A stretch of DNA of 64,000 bases from Altererythrobacter sp. CAU 1644 (GCF_029623755.1 NZ_CP121106.1:2918352-2982351), one strand, 5' to 3'. Numbered from the stretch's first letter, positions 45,319 through 56,335 are shown. The notes: generated by a model not told the origin, from the letters alone. Numbers and translations are program-made.

Positions 45319-46365
45319 TCAAACCGGATCCTGTGCGGTCCCGCTGACGGTCCAGGTCTGGCCCGATGCCAGCAGCTTGGCGAGGTTCGCCTGCTTGCCT
45401 GCGGTCGCCTTCTCGCGCTCGGCTGCAACCCCGGCTTCGTAGGAGGGGCGCGGGTCGTCATAGAGCACGCCCAGCGCCATCGGGAACGGACCGAACGGCA
45501 GTTCGACCAGCATGTGTGCGATCGAGCGGTTGGTGACGTCGTGCACGAGCACGCCGGCCGCTTCCCAATCGTCACCCTCGACCTCGACCACGGTCAGGTG
45601 GAGGTTGTCGCGATCGAGCGCGATCCCCTTCAGCCCGCCGGTCTTCTCGCTGCCGAACAGCATCGGCTGGCCATCCTCCAGCCACAGCTGGCGATCCTCC
45701 GCACCCTTGGGCGCGGCGAAATCGTTGAACACGTCCTTGTTGTAGACGATGCAGTTCTGGAAAATCTCGATGAAGGCGGCGCCCTGGTGGGCATGCGCAG
45801 CCTTGAGCACATCGGGCAGGTTCTTCGACACGTCGAAGCCGCGCCCGACGAAGCGCGCGCCCGCACCCAGCGCGAAGGCGGCGGGATTGGCGGGCCGGTC
45901 GACCGAACCCAGCGGCGTCGATGGCGAGGTCGTCCCCTCGCGACTGGTGGGCGAATATTGCCCCTTGGTGAGGCCGTAGATCTCGTTGTTGAACAGCATG
46001 ATCTGCATGTTCACGTTACGCCGCAGCACATGCATTAAATGGTTGCCGCCGATCGACAGCCCGTCGCCGTCACCGGTCACCAGCCAGATATCGAGATCGG
46101 GATTGGCGAGCTTCACCCCCGTCGCAAAGGCAGGCGCGCGGCCGTGGATCGTGTGGAAGCCGTAGGTTTCCATGTAATAGGGAAAGCGGCTTGAGCAGCC
46201 GATCCCGCTGATGAAGCAGGTGTTGGCCGGGTTCGCACCAAGCTGCGGCAGCGTGCGCTGCACGGCCTTCAGGATCGCATAGTCCCCGCAACCCGGGCAC
46301 CAGCGCACCTCCTGGTCGGTTTCCCAGTCCTTGAGCGTCGTTTCGATCTTCACAGGTGCGTTCAT
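45319..46365 (-). CDS. korB: 2-oxoacid:ferredoxin oxidoreductase beta subunit
   Basis: A 348-residue TPP-binding subunit. RWCPGCGDYAILK near residue 22 and the TPP/Mg segment LVTGDGDGLSIGGNH with GNN-like LFNNEIYGLTKGQ are typical. It forms the alpha(2)beta(2) enzyme with the upstream subunit, oxidising 2-oxoglutarate (by analogy with KorAB) to succinyl-CoA while reducing ferredoxin. The start overlaps the alpha subunit stop (ATGA). An aerobe with an ordinary TCA cycle often keeps this for low-potential electrons. Confidence 0.93.
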   Translation of the reverse strand: MNAPVKIETTLKDWETDQEVRWCPGCGDYAILKAVQRTLPQLGANPANTCFISGIGCSSRFPYYMETYGFHTIHGRAPAFATGVKLANPDLDIWLVTGDGDGLSIGGNHLMHVLRRNVNMQIMLFNNEIYGLTKGQYSPTSREGTTSPSTPLGSVDRPANPAAFALGAGARFVGRGFDVSKNLPDVLKAAHAHQGAAFIEIFQNCIVYNKDVFNDFAAPKGAEDRQLWLEDGQPMLFGSEKTGGLKGIALDRDNLHLTVVEVEGDDWEAAGVLVHDVTNRSIAHMLVELPFGPFPMALGVLYDDPRPSYEAGVAAEREKATAGKQANLAKLLASGQTWTVSGTAQDPV

Positions 46366-48233
46366 GACAACGCCTCCTCGATGGCAGCCTCTAGCTCGGC
46401 AATGTAGAACGGCAGGCCGTTGGTCTTGTTGAAGGGTTGCGCATCGACCAGGAACTGGTCGCGCAAAACGGTCTTGAACTGGCCGGTATTCATCTCGGGC
46501 ACCAGCACCTTGTCATAACTCTTGAGCAGCTCGCCGAGATTGCCCGGCAGCGGCCAGATGTGGCGCACATGGATGTGGCTGACATCGTGGCCCTTGGCGC
46601 GGGCGCGGTTCACCGCCTGATGGATCGGACCGAAGGTCGAGCCCCAGCCGACCACCGCCAGCTTGCCGCCCGGTGCGCCGAGGCACACCTCCTGGTCCGG
46701 CACTGCCACGCCCAGCACCTTGCTGACGCGTGCATCGGTCATGCGCTGGTGGTTCTCCGGCGAGTAATCGATATTGCCGGTCAGCTCGTGCTTCTCGATG
46801 CCACCGATGCGATGCATCAGCTCGGGCGTGCCGGGCTTGATCCACGGGCGCGCGCCCTTGTTGTCGCGCTTGTACGGCAACAGCGTATCGTCCGGCCCGT
46901 TCTTCTCGGCCAGGAACTTGGCCGGGAACGGGGTGTAGCTCGCCGGATCGGGCACCTTCCACGGCTCGGCCGCATTGGCGATATAGCCGTCGGTAAGCAG
47001 CATGACCGGCGTCATGTATTCGACCGCGATGCGGCAGGCCTCGATCGCACAGTCGAACGCATCGGCAGGGCTGCTTGCAGCGATCACCGGCATCGGTGCG
47101 TCGCCGTTACGGCCATAAACCGCCTGGTAGAGGTCGCTCTGCTCGGTCTTGGTCGGGAGGCCCGTCGACGGGCCTCCGCGCTGCGAATTGACGATCACCA
47201 GTGGCAGCTCGGTCATGATCGCGAGGCCCATCGCCTCACCCTTCAAGGCAATGCCGGGCCCCGACGAAGATGTGACGCCAAGGCTGCCGGCGTAGCTCGC
47301 GCCAATGGCCGAGCAGATCGCGGCAATCTCGTCTTCGGCCTGGAAAGTGGTGACGCCATATTCCTTGAGCCGCGCGAGATGGTGCAGGATCGCGCTGGCA
47401 GGGGTGATCGGATAGCCGCCGAAGAACATCGGCAGTTCGGCCAATTGGGCGCCCGCGACGAGACCGAGCGAAACTGCCTCTGCCCCGGTAATCGTGCGAT
47501 AGAGCCCCGGTGCGCTCTCTACCGGAGGCAGGCTCGGCTGCTTGATCGGCGTCGAAAGCTCGGCCGTCTCGCCATAGGCGTGCCCAGCATTGAGCGCCGC
47601 GATATTGGCATCGGCAATGTCGGGCTTCTTGCGGAATTTGGCCTTGAGCCATTCCTGGATCGGCTCGCGCGGACGGTCGAACATCCACAGCGCGAGGCCC
47701 AGCGTCCACATGTTCTTCGAACGCAGCGCGTCCTTGTTGCCGAGACCGAAGGGCTTGACCGCTTCGATCGTAAGCTCGCTGATGTTGAAAGCGAGAACAT
47801 CGTACTTCGCGAGACTACCATCCTCGAGCGGATTGGTCTCGTACTTCGCCTTGTCGAGATTGCGCTTGGTGAACTCGCCGGTGTCGGCGATGATCAGACC
47901 GCCGGGCTTGAGCGCGGGCAGGTTCACCTTGAGCGCGGCGGGGTTCATCGCCACCAGCACGTCCGGCGCGTCACCAGCCGTGTTGATCTCGCGGCTACCG
48001 AAGTTGATCTGGAAAGCGGAGACGCCGAACAGCGTGCCTTGCGGTGCGCGGATCTCGGCCGGGAAGTCGGGGAAGGTGGCAAGGTCATTGCCCGCCAGGG
48101 CAGTCGAGAGCGTGAATTGCCCGCCCGTCAGCTGCATCCCGTCGCCGCTGTCGCCCGCAAAGCGAACCACCACGGCATCGGGTTGATGGGGGGACGCCGG
48201 TTCCGGCGCGCTGTCGACGGCCTGGGTTGCCAT
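46362..48233 (-). CDS. korA: 2-oxoacid:acceptor oxidoreductase, fused gamma-alpha subunit
   Basis: A 623-residue protein. The N-terminal gamma domain starts near VVRFAGDSGDGMQLTGGQF and runs to about 215; the alpha (pyrimidine-binding) domain contains FFGGYPITPASAILHHLA and ISSSGPGIALKGEA-like TSSSGPGIALKGEAMG, with VNSQRGGPSTGLPTKTEQ further on. The latter three are signatures of the KorA/IorA group. It is oxygen-tolerant-type (no separate delta ferredoxin subunit). It forms an operon with korB; 2-oxoglutarate is the most likely substrate but pyruvate or branched 2-oxoacids cannot be excluded. Confidence 0.93.
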   Translation of the reverse strand: MATQAVDSAPEPASPHQPDAVVVRFAGDSGDGMQLTGGQFTLSTALAGNDLATFPDFPAEIRAPQGTLFGVSAFQINFGSREINTAGDAPDVLVAMNPAALKVNLPALKPGGLIIADTGEFTKRNLDKAKYETNPLEDGSLAKYDVLAFNISELTIEAVKPFGLGNKDALRSKNMWTLGLALWMFDRPREPIQEWLKAKFRKKPDIADANIAALNAGHAYGETAELSTPIKQPSLPPVESAPGLYRTITGAEAVSLGLVAGAQLAELPMFFGGYPITPASAILHHLARLKEYGVTTFQAEDEIAAICSAIGASYAGSLGVTSSSGPGIALKGEAMGLAIMTELPLVIVNSQRGGPSTGLPTKTEQSDLYQAVYGRNGDAPMPVIAASSPADAFDCAIEACRIAVEYMTPVMLLTDGYIANAAEPWKVPDPASYTPFPAKFLAEKNGPDDTLLPYKRDNKGARPWIKPGTPELMHRIGGIEKHELTGNIDYSPENHQRMTDARVSKVLGVAVPDQEVCLGAPGGKLAVVGWGSTFGPIHQAVNRARAKGHDVSHIHVRHIWPLPGNLGELLKSYDKVLVPEMNTGQFKTVLRDQFLVDAQPFNKTNGLPFYIAELEAAIEEALS

Positions 48234-48409
48234 TCGCTATCCTTTTCACGCACCTGCTTAACCGGTGCTGATCCTTAGTGAAGCGCGCACCTATGTACTG
48301 CCGCCCACTCCCGCAATGAAGTTTTTCTCCTACAGATACAAAAAGTCGAGTGGAAATGGTGCATTTCGGTCCCTAACCTGTGCACAAGAACAGTTGGAGA
48401 TCAGCCTAA
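48234..48409. promoter_or_regulatory. Divergent intergenic region, korA - esterase
   Basis: 176 bases between divergent starts. A local AT-rich patch (48320-48355) contrasts with the surrounding GC-rich sequence and is a reasonable site for the korAB promoter. No hairpin or known operator was recognised. Confidence 0.3.
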
Positions 48410-49360
48410 ATGGCTAGCGAAACTCACTATGTCCGCCCGGACGTACAGGCACTCCTGTCAATGCTTGAGGCCGCCGGGCGCCCTGCCCTCGCCGACATGA
48501 CATTGGCAGAAGCGCGGCAGGGCTACCTCGCCCTCCATGCCATGGCGGACGCACCGGCAAGGGAGCTAGCCGTGATCCGCGATCTTGCCTGTCCCGGCCC
48601 TGCCGGCGATATCCCCGTTCGGCTTTACGACAAGCGCGACAGCCGCGAACCATCGCCGGTCATCATGTTTTTCCATGGGGGCGGTTTCGTCATCGGCGAC
48701 CTCGAATCCCATCACAGTCTTTGCACTGAGATTGCGCACCAGATGGATTTGCCCCTGGTCGCGGTCGATTATCGCCGCGCGCCGGAACACAAGTTTCCCG
48801 CAGCGATCGAGGATTGCGAGGCGGCGGCCCGCTGGGTGGCCACATCGCCCGACGCCCTCGGCCGGACGGCAACGGGCCTGGTGACCATCGGCGATAGCGC
48901 CGGGGGCAATGCTGCGATCGTCGTTGCACAGCTGCTCGGCGCGAATCCGGCAGAGGTGACGGTGGTGCTGCAAGTGCCGATCTTTCCGCTAGCCAGCGAC
49001 GCCCTTGGTTCGAAAAGCCTCGAAAAATTTGCCGAGGGCTTCATCCTGACCAAGGTGGCGGTCGAGTTTTTCGACGCCTGCTACGCCCCGGACCGCTCCG
49101 ATCCGCGTGCGATGCCTATCCTTGGAAATCATGCAGATACGCCGCCGACGGTGCTGGTCACGGCCAGCCTCGACCCCATTCGCGACTCCGGGCGCGACTA
49201 TGGTGCCGCATTGGCACAGGCCGGAATCGACCATGTATTCCTCGAAATGAGGGGGGTTACGCACAGCTTCACAAACCTGCGCAAGGCCGTGCCGGGGGCG
49301 CAACAAGACCTCGAGCGCGTGCTCGGCGCAATGAAGCTGATGCTGGAGCGTGCCGCATGA
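48410..49360 (+). CDS. Alpha/beta-hydrolase, hormone-sensitive lipase family
   Basis: A 316-residue esterase. The HSL oxyanion motif HGGGFVIGDLESH is near residue 85, the nucleophile elbow is GDSAGGNAA near 165, and the catalytic aspartate and histidine lie in ASLDPIRD and GVTHSF. It hydrolyses short-chain esters; the physiological substrate is unknown. No signal peptide. The stop overlaps the rppH start (ATGA). Confidence 0.93.
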   Translation: MASETHYVRPDVQALLSMLEAAGRPALADMTLAEARQGYLALHAMADAPARELAVIRDLACPGPAGDIPVRLYDKRDSREPSPVIMFFHGGGFVIGDLESHHSLCTEIAHQMDLPLVAVDYRRAPEHKFPAAIEDCEAAARWVATSPDALGRTATGLVTIGDSAGGNAAIVVAQLLGANPAEVTVVLQVPIFPLASDALGSKSLEKFAEGFILTKVAVEFFDACYAPDRSDPRAMPILGNHADTPPTVLVTASLDPIRDSGRDYGAALAQAGIDHVFLEMRGVTHSFTNLRKAVPGAQQDLERVLGAMKLMLERAA

Positions 49361-49830
49361 ATGAGCTTGGTTACCGGGCCTGCGCCGGATTTATGCTCGC
49401 CAATCGGGTCGGCCGGGTGTTCGTCGCCCAGCGCATCGATTCGAAGAATCTCGGTGCCTGGCAAATGCCGCAAGGCGGCATCGACCCCGGCGAAAACCAC
49501 GAAGAGGCCGCACTGCGCGAACTCGAGGAAGAAATCGGGATCGGCGCGCATCTGGTCGATGTGATCGGACGCATGCCCTACCCCCTGCGCTACGATCTGC
49601 CCGAAGAACTGATCGGCAAGCTATGGGGCGGGAACTACCGTGGGCAGGAGCAGCACTGGTTTCTCGGCCGCTTCAAAGGCGAGGATGACGACATCAACCT
49701 GGAAGCGCACGATCCGCCCGAATTTTTCGAATGGAAATGGGTCGTTCCGGAGGAACTGCCGGACCTGATCGTGCCGTTCAAGCGCGACGTCTATCGGGCG
49801 CTGGTCAAGGAATTCGCCGCGCTCATCTGA
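49357..49830 (+). CDS. rppH: RNA 5'-pyrophosphohydrolase (Nudix)
   Basis: A 157-residue Nudix hydrolase. The Nudix box begins GGIDPGENHEEAALREL (G-x5-E-x7-RE) near residue 45 and continues EEEIG; the start YRACAGFMLANR and the WQMPQGG block are typical of RppH/DinP-like mRNA-decapping enzymes. It converts 5'-triphosphate RNA to monophosphate, triggering RNase E decay. It is translationally coupled to the esterase gene, and its stop lies six bases from the convergent GST stop. Confidence 0.94.
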   Translation: MNELGYRACAGFMLANRVGRVFVAQRIDSKNLGAWQMPQGGIDPGENHEEAALRELEEEIGIGAHLVDVIGRMPYPLRYDLPEELIGKLWGGNYRGQEQHWFLGRFKGEDDDINLEAHDPPEFFEWKWVVPEELPDLIVPFKRDVYRALVKEFAALI

Positions 49831-49836
49831 CGCGGA

Positions 49837-50514
49837 TCAGATCGCGAAAGCGACAGATGGGCGATCGTCGATCTTGCGCGCCGCGATATAGGATGGAAGC
49901 GCCTCGACCCGCTCGAACCACGCTATCGCATTTGGAAAATCGCGTTCGTTGAGCTGGCCGCGGTCACGCAGCGACTCCATGGGATAGCTCATCGTGATAT
50001 CGGCGGCGGTCACCTGGTTGCCACCAAACCATGGCGCCTCCTCCAGATCCTGCTCAAGCTTGGCGAGAAGCGCGGCAGTCCGTGGGCCGGTAAAGCTTTC
50101 GCGCGCCTTGCCAAATACCGCGCCCAAGAGCTTGCTGATCGGCCAGGGGCTGCGAGATTCCAGAACCCGCATGATCATCTCGATGCCGCCGACCGCCATG
50201 AGCGAGCCTTGCGATGCGTGAAACCAGAACAAGTGCCGGGCACGGTCCGTTTCGCCGACCTTCGGGCGCAGCGGGCTGTCCGGGTATTGGTCGAGGATAT
50301 AGTCGATGATCGCATTGCTCTCGGCCAGCACCAATTCGCCGTCGGTAATCACAGGCGCGGTGCCGAGCGGAGACAGCGCCTTGTATTCGGCTGGGGCGAG
50401 CGCGGTCTCGGGATCGCGATTGTAGAGCTTGAGCTCATACTCCGCGCCCAATTCCTCAAGCAGCCAGAGAATTCTGAAACTCTGCGAAAATTCGAGGTGG
50501 TGGAGCGTGATCAA
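49837..50514 (-). CDS. Glutathione S-transferase family protein
   Basis: A 225-residue GST. The thioredoxin-fold N-terminus begins ITLHHLEFSQSFRILWLLEE with the LGTAPVITDGELVLAESNAI glutathione-binding block around residue 50-68. The all-helical C-terminal domain follows. The N-terminal serine/tyrosine candidate is Ser10/Ser12 (FSQSFR). The start overlaps the stop of the TPR gene (ATGA). Confidence 0.92.
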   Translation of the reverse strand: MITLHHLEFSQSFRILWLLEELGAEYELKLYNRDPETALAPAEYKALSPLGTAPVITDGELVLAESNAIIDYILDQYPDSPLRPKVGETDRARHLFWFHASQGSLMAVGGIEMIMRVLESRSPWPISKLLGAVFGKARESFTGPRTAALLAKLEQDLEEAPWFGGNQVTAADITMSYPMESLRDRGQLNERDFPNAIAWFERVEALPSYIAARKIDDRPSVAFAI

Positions 50515-51008
50515 TTTTGGCTTGAGACTTCGCTACCAACCGTCTCGACCGCCATCCGGGGCTGCGCACCACGCGCGATCGAGCTTTGCAGCGCCCGCGT
50601 TTCCGGACAGGTTGCGCCGCACAGGCTTTGCAGCTGGGCCAGGTTGCGCTTGGCCTTTTCCAGCGCTCCCTTCTCGACCAGCGCGGCGCCTTCGCCCGAG
50701 ATTGCAGCAAGATTGCCCGGATCCCGCACCAGCGTTTCCCGGTAATAGCGGATCGCCTTGCCCTGCAGGCCTTCTACCCGGGCCACTTCCGCCAACTCGT
50801 TGAAAATAGGCGTGTAGGAGGGATCGACCGCCAGTGCCGCTTCGAAAGCGTCAATTGCATCCTGCGGCTTGTCCGCCGCAAGCGCGGCGCGACCTTCGGC
50901 GATCAGCATGGCGGCGCGCGGATCGGGCTCACCCGCGCCCGCATTCCCGACGCTCGCATTGACGGCGAAGAGTAAAGACAAAGCAGCGGCAGCAGGCGCG
51001 AAACGCAT
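50511..51008 (-). CDS. Periplasmic TPR protein
   Basis: About 165 residues. ATG at 51008 was chosen because AAGGAG lies six bases upstream and gives a clean signal peptide (AAAALSLLFAVNASVGNAGA). Three TPR-like helical pairs span about 30-130 (ALAADKPQDAIDAFEAALAV, GLQGKAIRYYRETLVRDPG, GALEKAKRNLAQLQSL). Two cysteines (SLCGATCPE) may form a disulfide or bind a metal. Probably a scaffold; partners are unknown. The frame is open upstream, but that part shares the rsmB-like 3' region. Confidence 0.8.
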   Translation of the reverse strand: MRFAPAAAALSLLFAVNASVGNAGAGEPDPRAAMLIAEGRAALAADKPQDAIDAFEAALAVDPSYTPIFNELAEVARVEGLQGKAIRYYRETLVRDPGNLAAISGEGAALVEKGALEKAKRNLAQLQSLCGATCPETRALQSSIARGAQPRMAVETVGSEVSSQN

Positions 51009-51067
51009 GAACAACTCCTTGAAGGCAGCCATCCGGGAAGATGAAGGCTCAGCCATAATGCCTATGC

Positions 51068-52249
51068 CTAACAGGGAGAACCTAGCATGGCGACAAAAAA
51101 CCCGTCCGTGCCGTCGTGAGACGGTGTGAGGCGCGTGCCTTGCCCGTGTGACCGCCCGATCGGAATGGCGGCAGGAAGGGCTGTCCAACCCGGATTATGC
51201 AAGAGAAAGGCGTCAATCCGGTCCTTGCCCTCTTCGTCGAGCAGCGAGCAGGTTACGAAGCAGATCCGGCCACCTGGTTTTACAATTCTGGCTGCGATGC
51301 CGAGCAGATGATCCTGCGTAGCGGCGAACCGCTTGAGCCGGTCGGGGGTCAGGCGCCATTTTGCCTCCGGCTTGCGTCGCCAAGTGCCCGTGCCGGAACA
51401 GGGAGCATCGACGAGCACGAGGTCGGCGGTACCCGCGTGGAGACCCAGGCCCTCGATCTCCTTGCCCGGGTTGAGCAGAAGCGGCTCGATCATGCCTGCT
51501 CCGGCGCGCTCGGCACGCGGGGAAAGCCGCGACAAGCGGTTGCGGTCGATGTCGCACGCCAAGAGGGTGCCGCGATTCTCCATCTGCGCCGCAAGCCCCA
51601 GCGTCTTGCCTCCCGCACCGGCGCAAAGGTCGATCACGGTTTCCCCGGGCGATGCGCCAGCAGCCAGACAGACAAGTTGGCTGCCGTGATCCTGCACCTC
51701 TATCAACCCGTCCCGATACGCCTCCCATTGTTCGACCTGCGTACCGCTTGGGAAGCGCAGTGCCTGCGGGGCTGTGAGCGCTTCGCCCTGCTCCGGCAAT
51801 TCGAGGCTCGCGCGATCGGCCTTGAGCGTGTTGACGCGGACATCGAGGGGGGCGCGGCCCAACATGGCCTCGCGTTCTTCGGCATCGATCCCGGCAGCCT
51901 CGAGCCGGTCGACAAGCCATGCCGGTGCGATACCCGGCGCAGCCATGGCTTCCCCGCTATCCAGCGCCGCCGGACCATGGTTCGAACCATCGAACAGTTG
52001 CAGGATCGCCTCGTCTTTTGCCGCGAGTGCGCCCATGGCAGCCCGACCGCTGGCGGGGACCTCTCCACATAACCGGATCGCGCGATACACAAGCTCGCGC
52101 ACCGCGCGGCGGTCTTTCGACCCAGCGTAGCGGCGCGTCTTGAAGTAGGCGGCGACCAACCGGTCGGCCGGCGCGCCCTCGGTCCGGGCAGCCTCGATCA
52201 CCGCATCGAGAATCTCGATGGCGGCTTGGACGCGGGCTGCGGGGGTCAC
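51068..52249 (-). CDS. RNA m5C methyltransferase, RsmB/NOP2/Sun family
   Basis: A 393-residue enzyme. The N-terminal NusB-like domain covers about 1-130 and the C-terminal SAM domain has VIDLCAGAGGKTLGLAAQM, DAPCSGTGTWRRKPE (first catalytic cysteine) and FVTCSLLDEEG (second cysteine). It methylates cytosine C5, most probably in 16S rRNA (C967 by homology) or tRNA. GTG at 52249 overlaps the stop of the small upstream gene (GTGA), so it is the third gene after guaB. Confidence 0.93.
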   Translation of the reverse strand: MTPAARVQAAIEILDAVIEAARTEGAPADRLVAAYFKTRRYAGSKDRRAVRELVYRAIRLCGEVPASGRAAMGALAAKDEAILQLFDGSNHGPAALDSGEAMAAPGIAPAWLVDRLEAAGIDAEEREAMLGRAPLDVRVNTLKADRASLELPEQGEALTAPQALRFPSGTQVEQWEAYRDGLIEVQDHGSQLVCLAAGASPGETVIDLCAGAGGKTLGLAAQMENRGTLLACDIDRNRLSRLSPRAERAGAGMIEPLLLNPGKEIEGLGLHAGTADLVLVDAPCSGTGTWRRKPEAKWRLTPDRLKRFAATQDHLLGIAARIVKPGGRICFVTCSLLDEEGKDRIDAFLLHNPGWTALPAAIPIGRSHGQGTRLTPSHDGTDGFFVAMLGSPC

Positions 52250-52524
52250 TTTGCCTGCTCGGCGGGCTGCTTCTTCCTCGCTGAGTCTCGCTCGGAGAAC
52301 AGCGATTCATATTCTTCTGGCGCGGGTACTCTCTGGCAGAAAGCCCGAAAGTAGGTCGCATTTTCATGCTCTGCGACAACGCGAGTCCGGATAAGATCCT
52401 GGCCTGCTGTCAAACATTCCTGCTCGGTTTCATAGAGAACCGGATGACGGCTCAACTGGATGTCGGTCGCGTCATCCTCGGAAATTCCAAGAATGAACAA
52501 CATGAATGGTACGATCAGTTCCAT
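52246..52524 (-). CDS. Small hypothetical protein
   Basis: A 92-residue protein whose N-terminus (MELIVPFMLFILGISEDDAT) could be a signal peptide or membrane anchor. Two cysteines (QECLTAG and AFCQRV) may pair, and the C-terminal tail is strongly charged. No family recognised. It lies three bases after guaB and overlaps the methyltransferase start, so it is embedded in the guaB operon. Confidence 0.65.
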   Translation of the reverse strand: MELIVPFMLFILGISEDDATDIQLSRHPVLYETEQECLTAGQDLIRTRVVAEHENATYFRAFCQRVPAPEEYESLFSERDSARKKQPAEQAK

Positions 52525-52527
52525 GGA

Positions 52528-54063
<1,536 letters not shown>

Positions 54064-54080
54064 CTAGCCCATAGCCGCGA

Positions 54081-55547
54081 TTAACCGCCGAGACGGTAAG
54101 TTGCCTCGTTACCGAAGTATCTGAGCAACTCGACATGCAGGAAGATATCCTCGGTCGCGCCGCCCAGTTCGAGGTCGGGCCGCCATTCGTCGCTCGGCTT
54201 GTGATAGCGCGTGGCCATGAAGTCGTCGAACCGCTTCTTGTCGCCCATCCAGCTGGACACCACGACGGTGGGAACGTCACGGGACAGAAAGATCCATCCA
54301 TCCTGACGCTGGACGAATTGTTCGTTATCGACGTCCAGTTCGACCTTGCGACCCAGCGCCGCGGCTACTTCCCGGATCCCGGCGTCGAGAGGCGTCAGCC
54401 CGCCCCCAACCACGGAAATCGTCGATCCGCGCGGCGCGATGGCCATGGAATCCATGTTGAATGCGGCAACCACCGACAGCAGCGGTGCAGGCGGATCATC
54501 TGCCAGCACTTGCGCGCCAAGCAGCCCCATCTCCTCGGATGTGAGCCCGATGACGTAGAGATCCCTGTCGAGCGGGCCCGCTACCGCCACCCTGCGTGCC
54601 GTCTCCAGCATCATGCCAACGCCGCTGGCATTGTCGATCGCACCATTGCACAGCGGGTCGATCGGATCGTCGGGACGACAGATGCCCAGATGGTCCCAGT
54701 GCGACATCAGCATGACGACGCCGCTTCCCCTGACCTTGCCCGGCAATACCCCAACGATGTTGGCAGTCTCGCGGTTCTCCCCCTGCAAGTCGGCAACCAG
54801 GCCGGCCTTTTCGTCGACGAGGTAAGGTCCCTTGTAGAGTTGCGTCAGTTGCGTCATTTCATCGAGGGACTTGCCAATGGTCTCGGTGAATTCGCGGGTT
54901 TTCTCGGGCGATACCAGCAGTATTCCCTGCCGGGAGGACTCGCCGCCAACCAGGTCGAACCGCCCTTTGCCCATCCGTTCCTTCGATTCTGCGAAGGATT
55001 CCTCGTCTTCGAACAGCGCGACTATCACCGCGGGTTCGGCATCGCGCAATTCGTTGGTAAAATCCTGATACGCCAGGGGCCTGACCAGCGCTATCTGTCC
55101 GCTCAGCGACCCTTCCTCGAGCCCTTCGGCCGAACCGACGAAAACCGCACCGCGATCCTCCAGCCTGACGCGCGGCGCAGAGTATTTCAGCAGCAGCCCT
55201 TCACCGGAGAGGGAGAACCGCGCCTTGGGCCCCTGCATGCTGAGAACGGCCGGCCCGGGGCTGTAGCGGACCAGGCCGAAATTCTGCCGCCACCCGCCGC
55301 CGGGCGCCGCCGGCTGGAAGCCATAGGACCCCAATTCGTCGATGAGGTATTGCTCGGTAAGCCGCCCACCCGGCGTGCCTGGCTCCCGGCCGCCATATTC
55401 TTCGCTGGCGAGAATCTGCACATGCTCGCTAAGCGCGGCGCGGGAGGTCTCGAACTCACTCCGGGACCAAGGCGAAGATGCGCAGGCAGACAGGGCCAGC
55501 GCCAAGAGCGCCACCAGGCCACTGCGTAAAACAGTTCTGCCCCCCAT
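54081..55547 (-). CDS. M28 family zinc metallopeptidase
   Basis: About 488 residues. A lipoprotein signal (LVALLALALSACASS) precedes the protease domain. The zinc ligands can be traced in LMSHWDHLG (His, and Asp in WDH), NGAIDNASG (Asp), GLTSEEMG (Glu pair), FNMDSMA (Asp) and RYHKPSDEW (His). It is a periplasmic or surface aminopeptidase. The insertion around 120-260 is a PA-like domain. ATG at 55547 (MGGRTVLRSGLVA) was preferred; the frame is open another 34 codons upstream. It starts 32 bases after the 3-hydroxybutyrate dehydrogenase gene. Confidence 0.9.
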   Translation of the reverse strand: MGGRTVLRSGLVALLALALSACASSPWSRSEFETSRAALSEHVQILASEEYGGREPGTPGGRLTEQYLIDELGSYGFQPAAPGGGWRQNFGLVRYSPGPAVLSMQGPKARFSLSGEGLLLKYSAPRVRLEDRGAVFVGSAEGLEEGSLSGQIALVRPLAYQDFTNELRDAEPAVIVALFEDEESFAESKERMGKGRFDLVGGESSRQGILLVSPEKTREFTETIGKSLDEMTQLTQLYKGPYLVDEKAGLVADLQGENRETANIVGVLPGKVRGSGVVMLMSHWDHLGICRPDDPIDPLCNGAIDNASGVGMMLETARRVAVAGPLDRDLYVIGLTSEEMGLLGAQVLADDPPAPLLSVVAAFNMDSMAIAPRGSTISVVGGGLTPLDAGIREVAAALGRKVELDVDNEQFVQRQDGWIFLSRDVPTVVVSSWMGDKKRFDDFMATRYHKPSDEWRPDLELGGATEDIFLHVELLRYFGNEATYRLGG

Positions 55548-55579
55548 CTCGATCACTGCGCCCGCGTCTCTTCCTGGTC

Positions 55580-56335
55580 TTACTCGGCAGTCCAGCCGCC
55601 ATCGATGCTCCAATTGGCACCGGTCACATTGCCCGCCTCGTCCCGGCACAGGAACACTGCCAGTGCGCCGATTTCATGCGGCTGAACGAATTTCTTGGTC
55701 GGCTGCTTGGCGAGCAGGACATCGTTGATCACCTCGTCGCGGCTCAGGCCGCGCGCTTTCATCGTATCGGGGATCTGACCTTCGATCAGCGGCGTCCAGA
55801 CATATCCCGGGCTGATGCAATTGGCCGTCACGCCCGTTTGCGCCAGTTCGAGCGCGATGGTCTTGGTGAACCCGTCGACGCCATGCTTGCTGGCGTTGTA
55901 GGCGCTCTTGAAGGGCGAGGCGGTCTTCGAATGCGCGCTCGCCGTATTGATGATCCGGCCCCAGCCCTTGGCCTTCATCGCCGGTACCGCGAGCCGTGTG
56001 GTGTGGAATGTCGCCGTCAGGTTCAGCCCGATGATCATTTCCCACTTGTCGAGCGGAAACTCGTCGACCGGCGCAACATGCTGCATTCCGGCATTGTTGA
56101 CGAGAATATCGATCGGTCCCGCCTCAGCCATCATGGCCTCGATTTCTGCCACGTCGAGCAGGTTCGCTCCCGAATGTGTTGCCCCCAGTTCCTCGCACAG
56201 GGATGCAATCTCCCCTTCGTCGCCAAACCCGTTCAGGACCACCTCGGCACCCTCCGCGCGCAATGCCCGTGCGATCGCCAGGCCGATGCCTGAAGTCGAT
56301 CCCGTAACCAGTGCGCGCTTGCCTTCGAGGAACAT
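55580..56335 (-). CDS. 3-hydroxybutyrate dehydrogenase
   Basis: A 251-residue SDR. The cofactor loop TGSTSGIGLAIA, NNAGMQHVAPVDEFPLDKW and the catalytic YNASKHG, with the LLAKQPTKKFVQPHEIGALA block, place it in the D-3-hydroxybutyrate dehydrogenase subfamily (TIGR01963 type). It interconverts 3-hydroxybutyrate and acetoacetate in polyhydroxybutyrate or ketone-body metabolism. It is divergent from the metalloprotease gene across a 106-base spacer. Confidence 0.93.
   Translation of the reverse strand: MFLEGKRALVTGSTSGIGLAIARALRAEGAEVVLNGFGDEGEIASLCEELGATHSGANLLDVAEIEAMMAEAGPIDILVNNAGMQHVAPVDEFPLDKWEMIIGLNLTATFHTTRLAVPAMKAKGWGRIINTASAHSKTASPFKSAYNASKHGVDGFTKTIALELAQTGVTANCISPGYVWTPLIEGQIPDTMKARGLSRDEVINDVLLAKQPTKKFVQPHEIGALAVFLCRDEAGNVTGANWSIDGGWTAE

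Noticed and set aside
46437-48278. A 613-codon plus-strand open frame
   Set aside because: Antisense to korA; the composition is a mirror of that gene.
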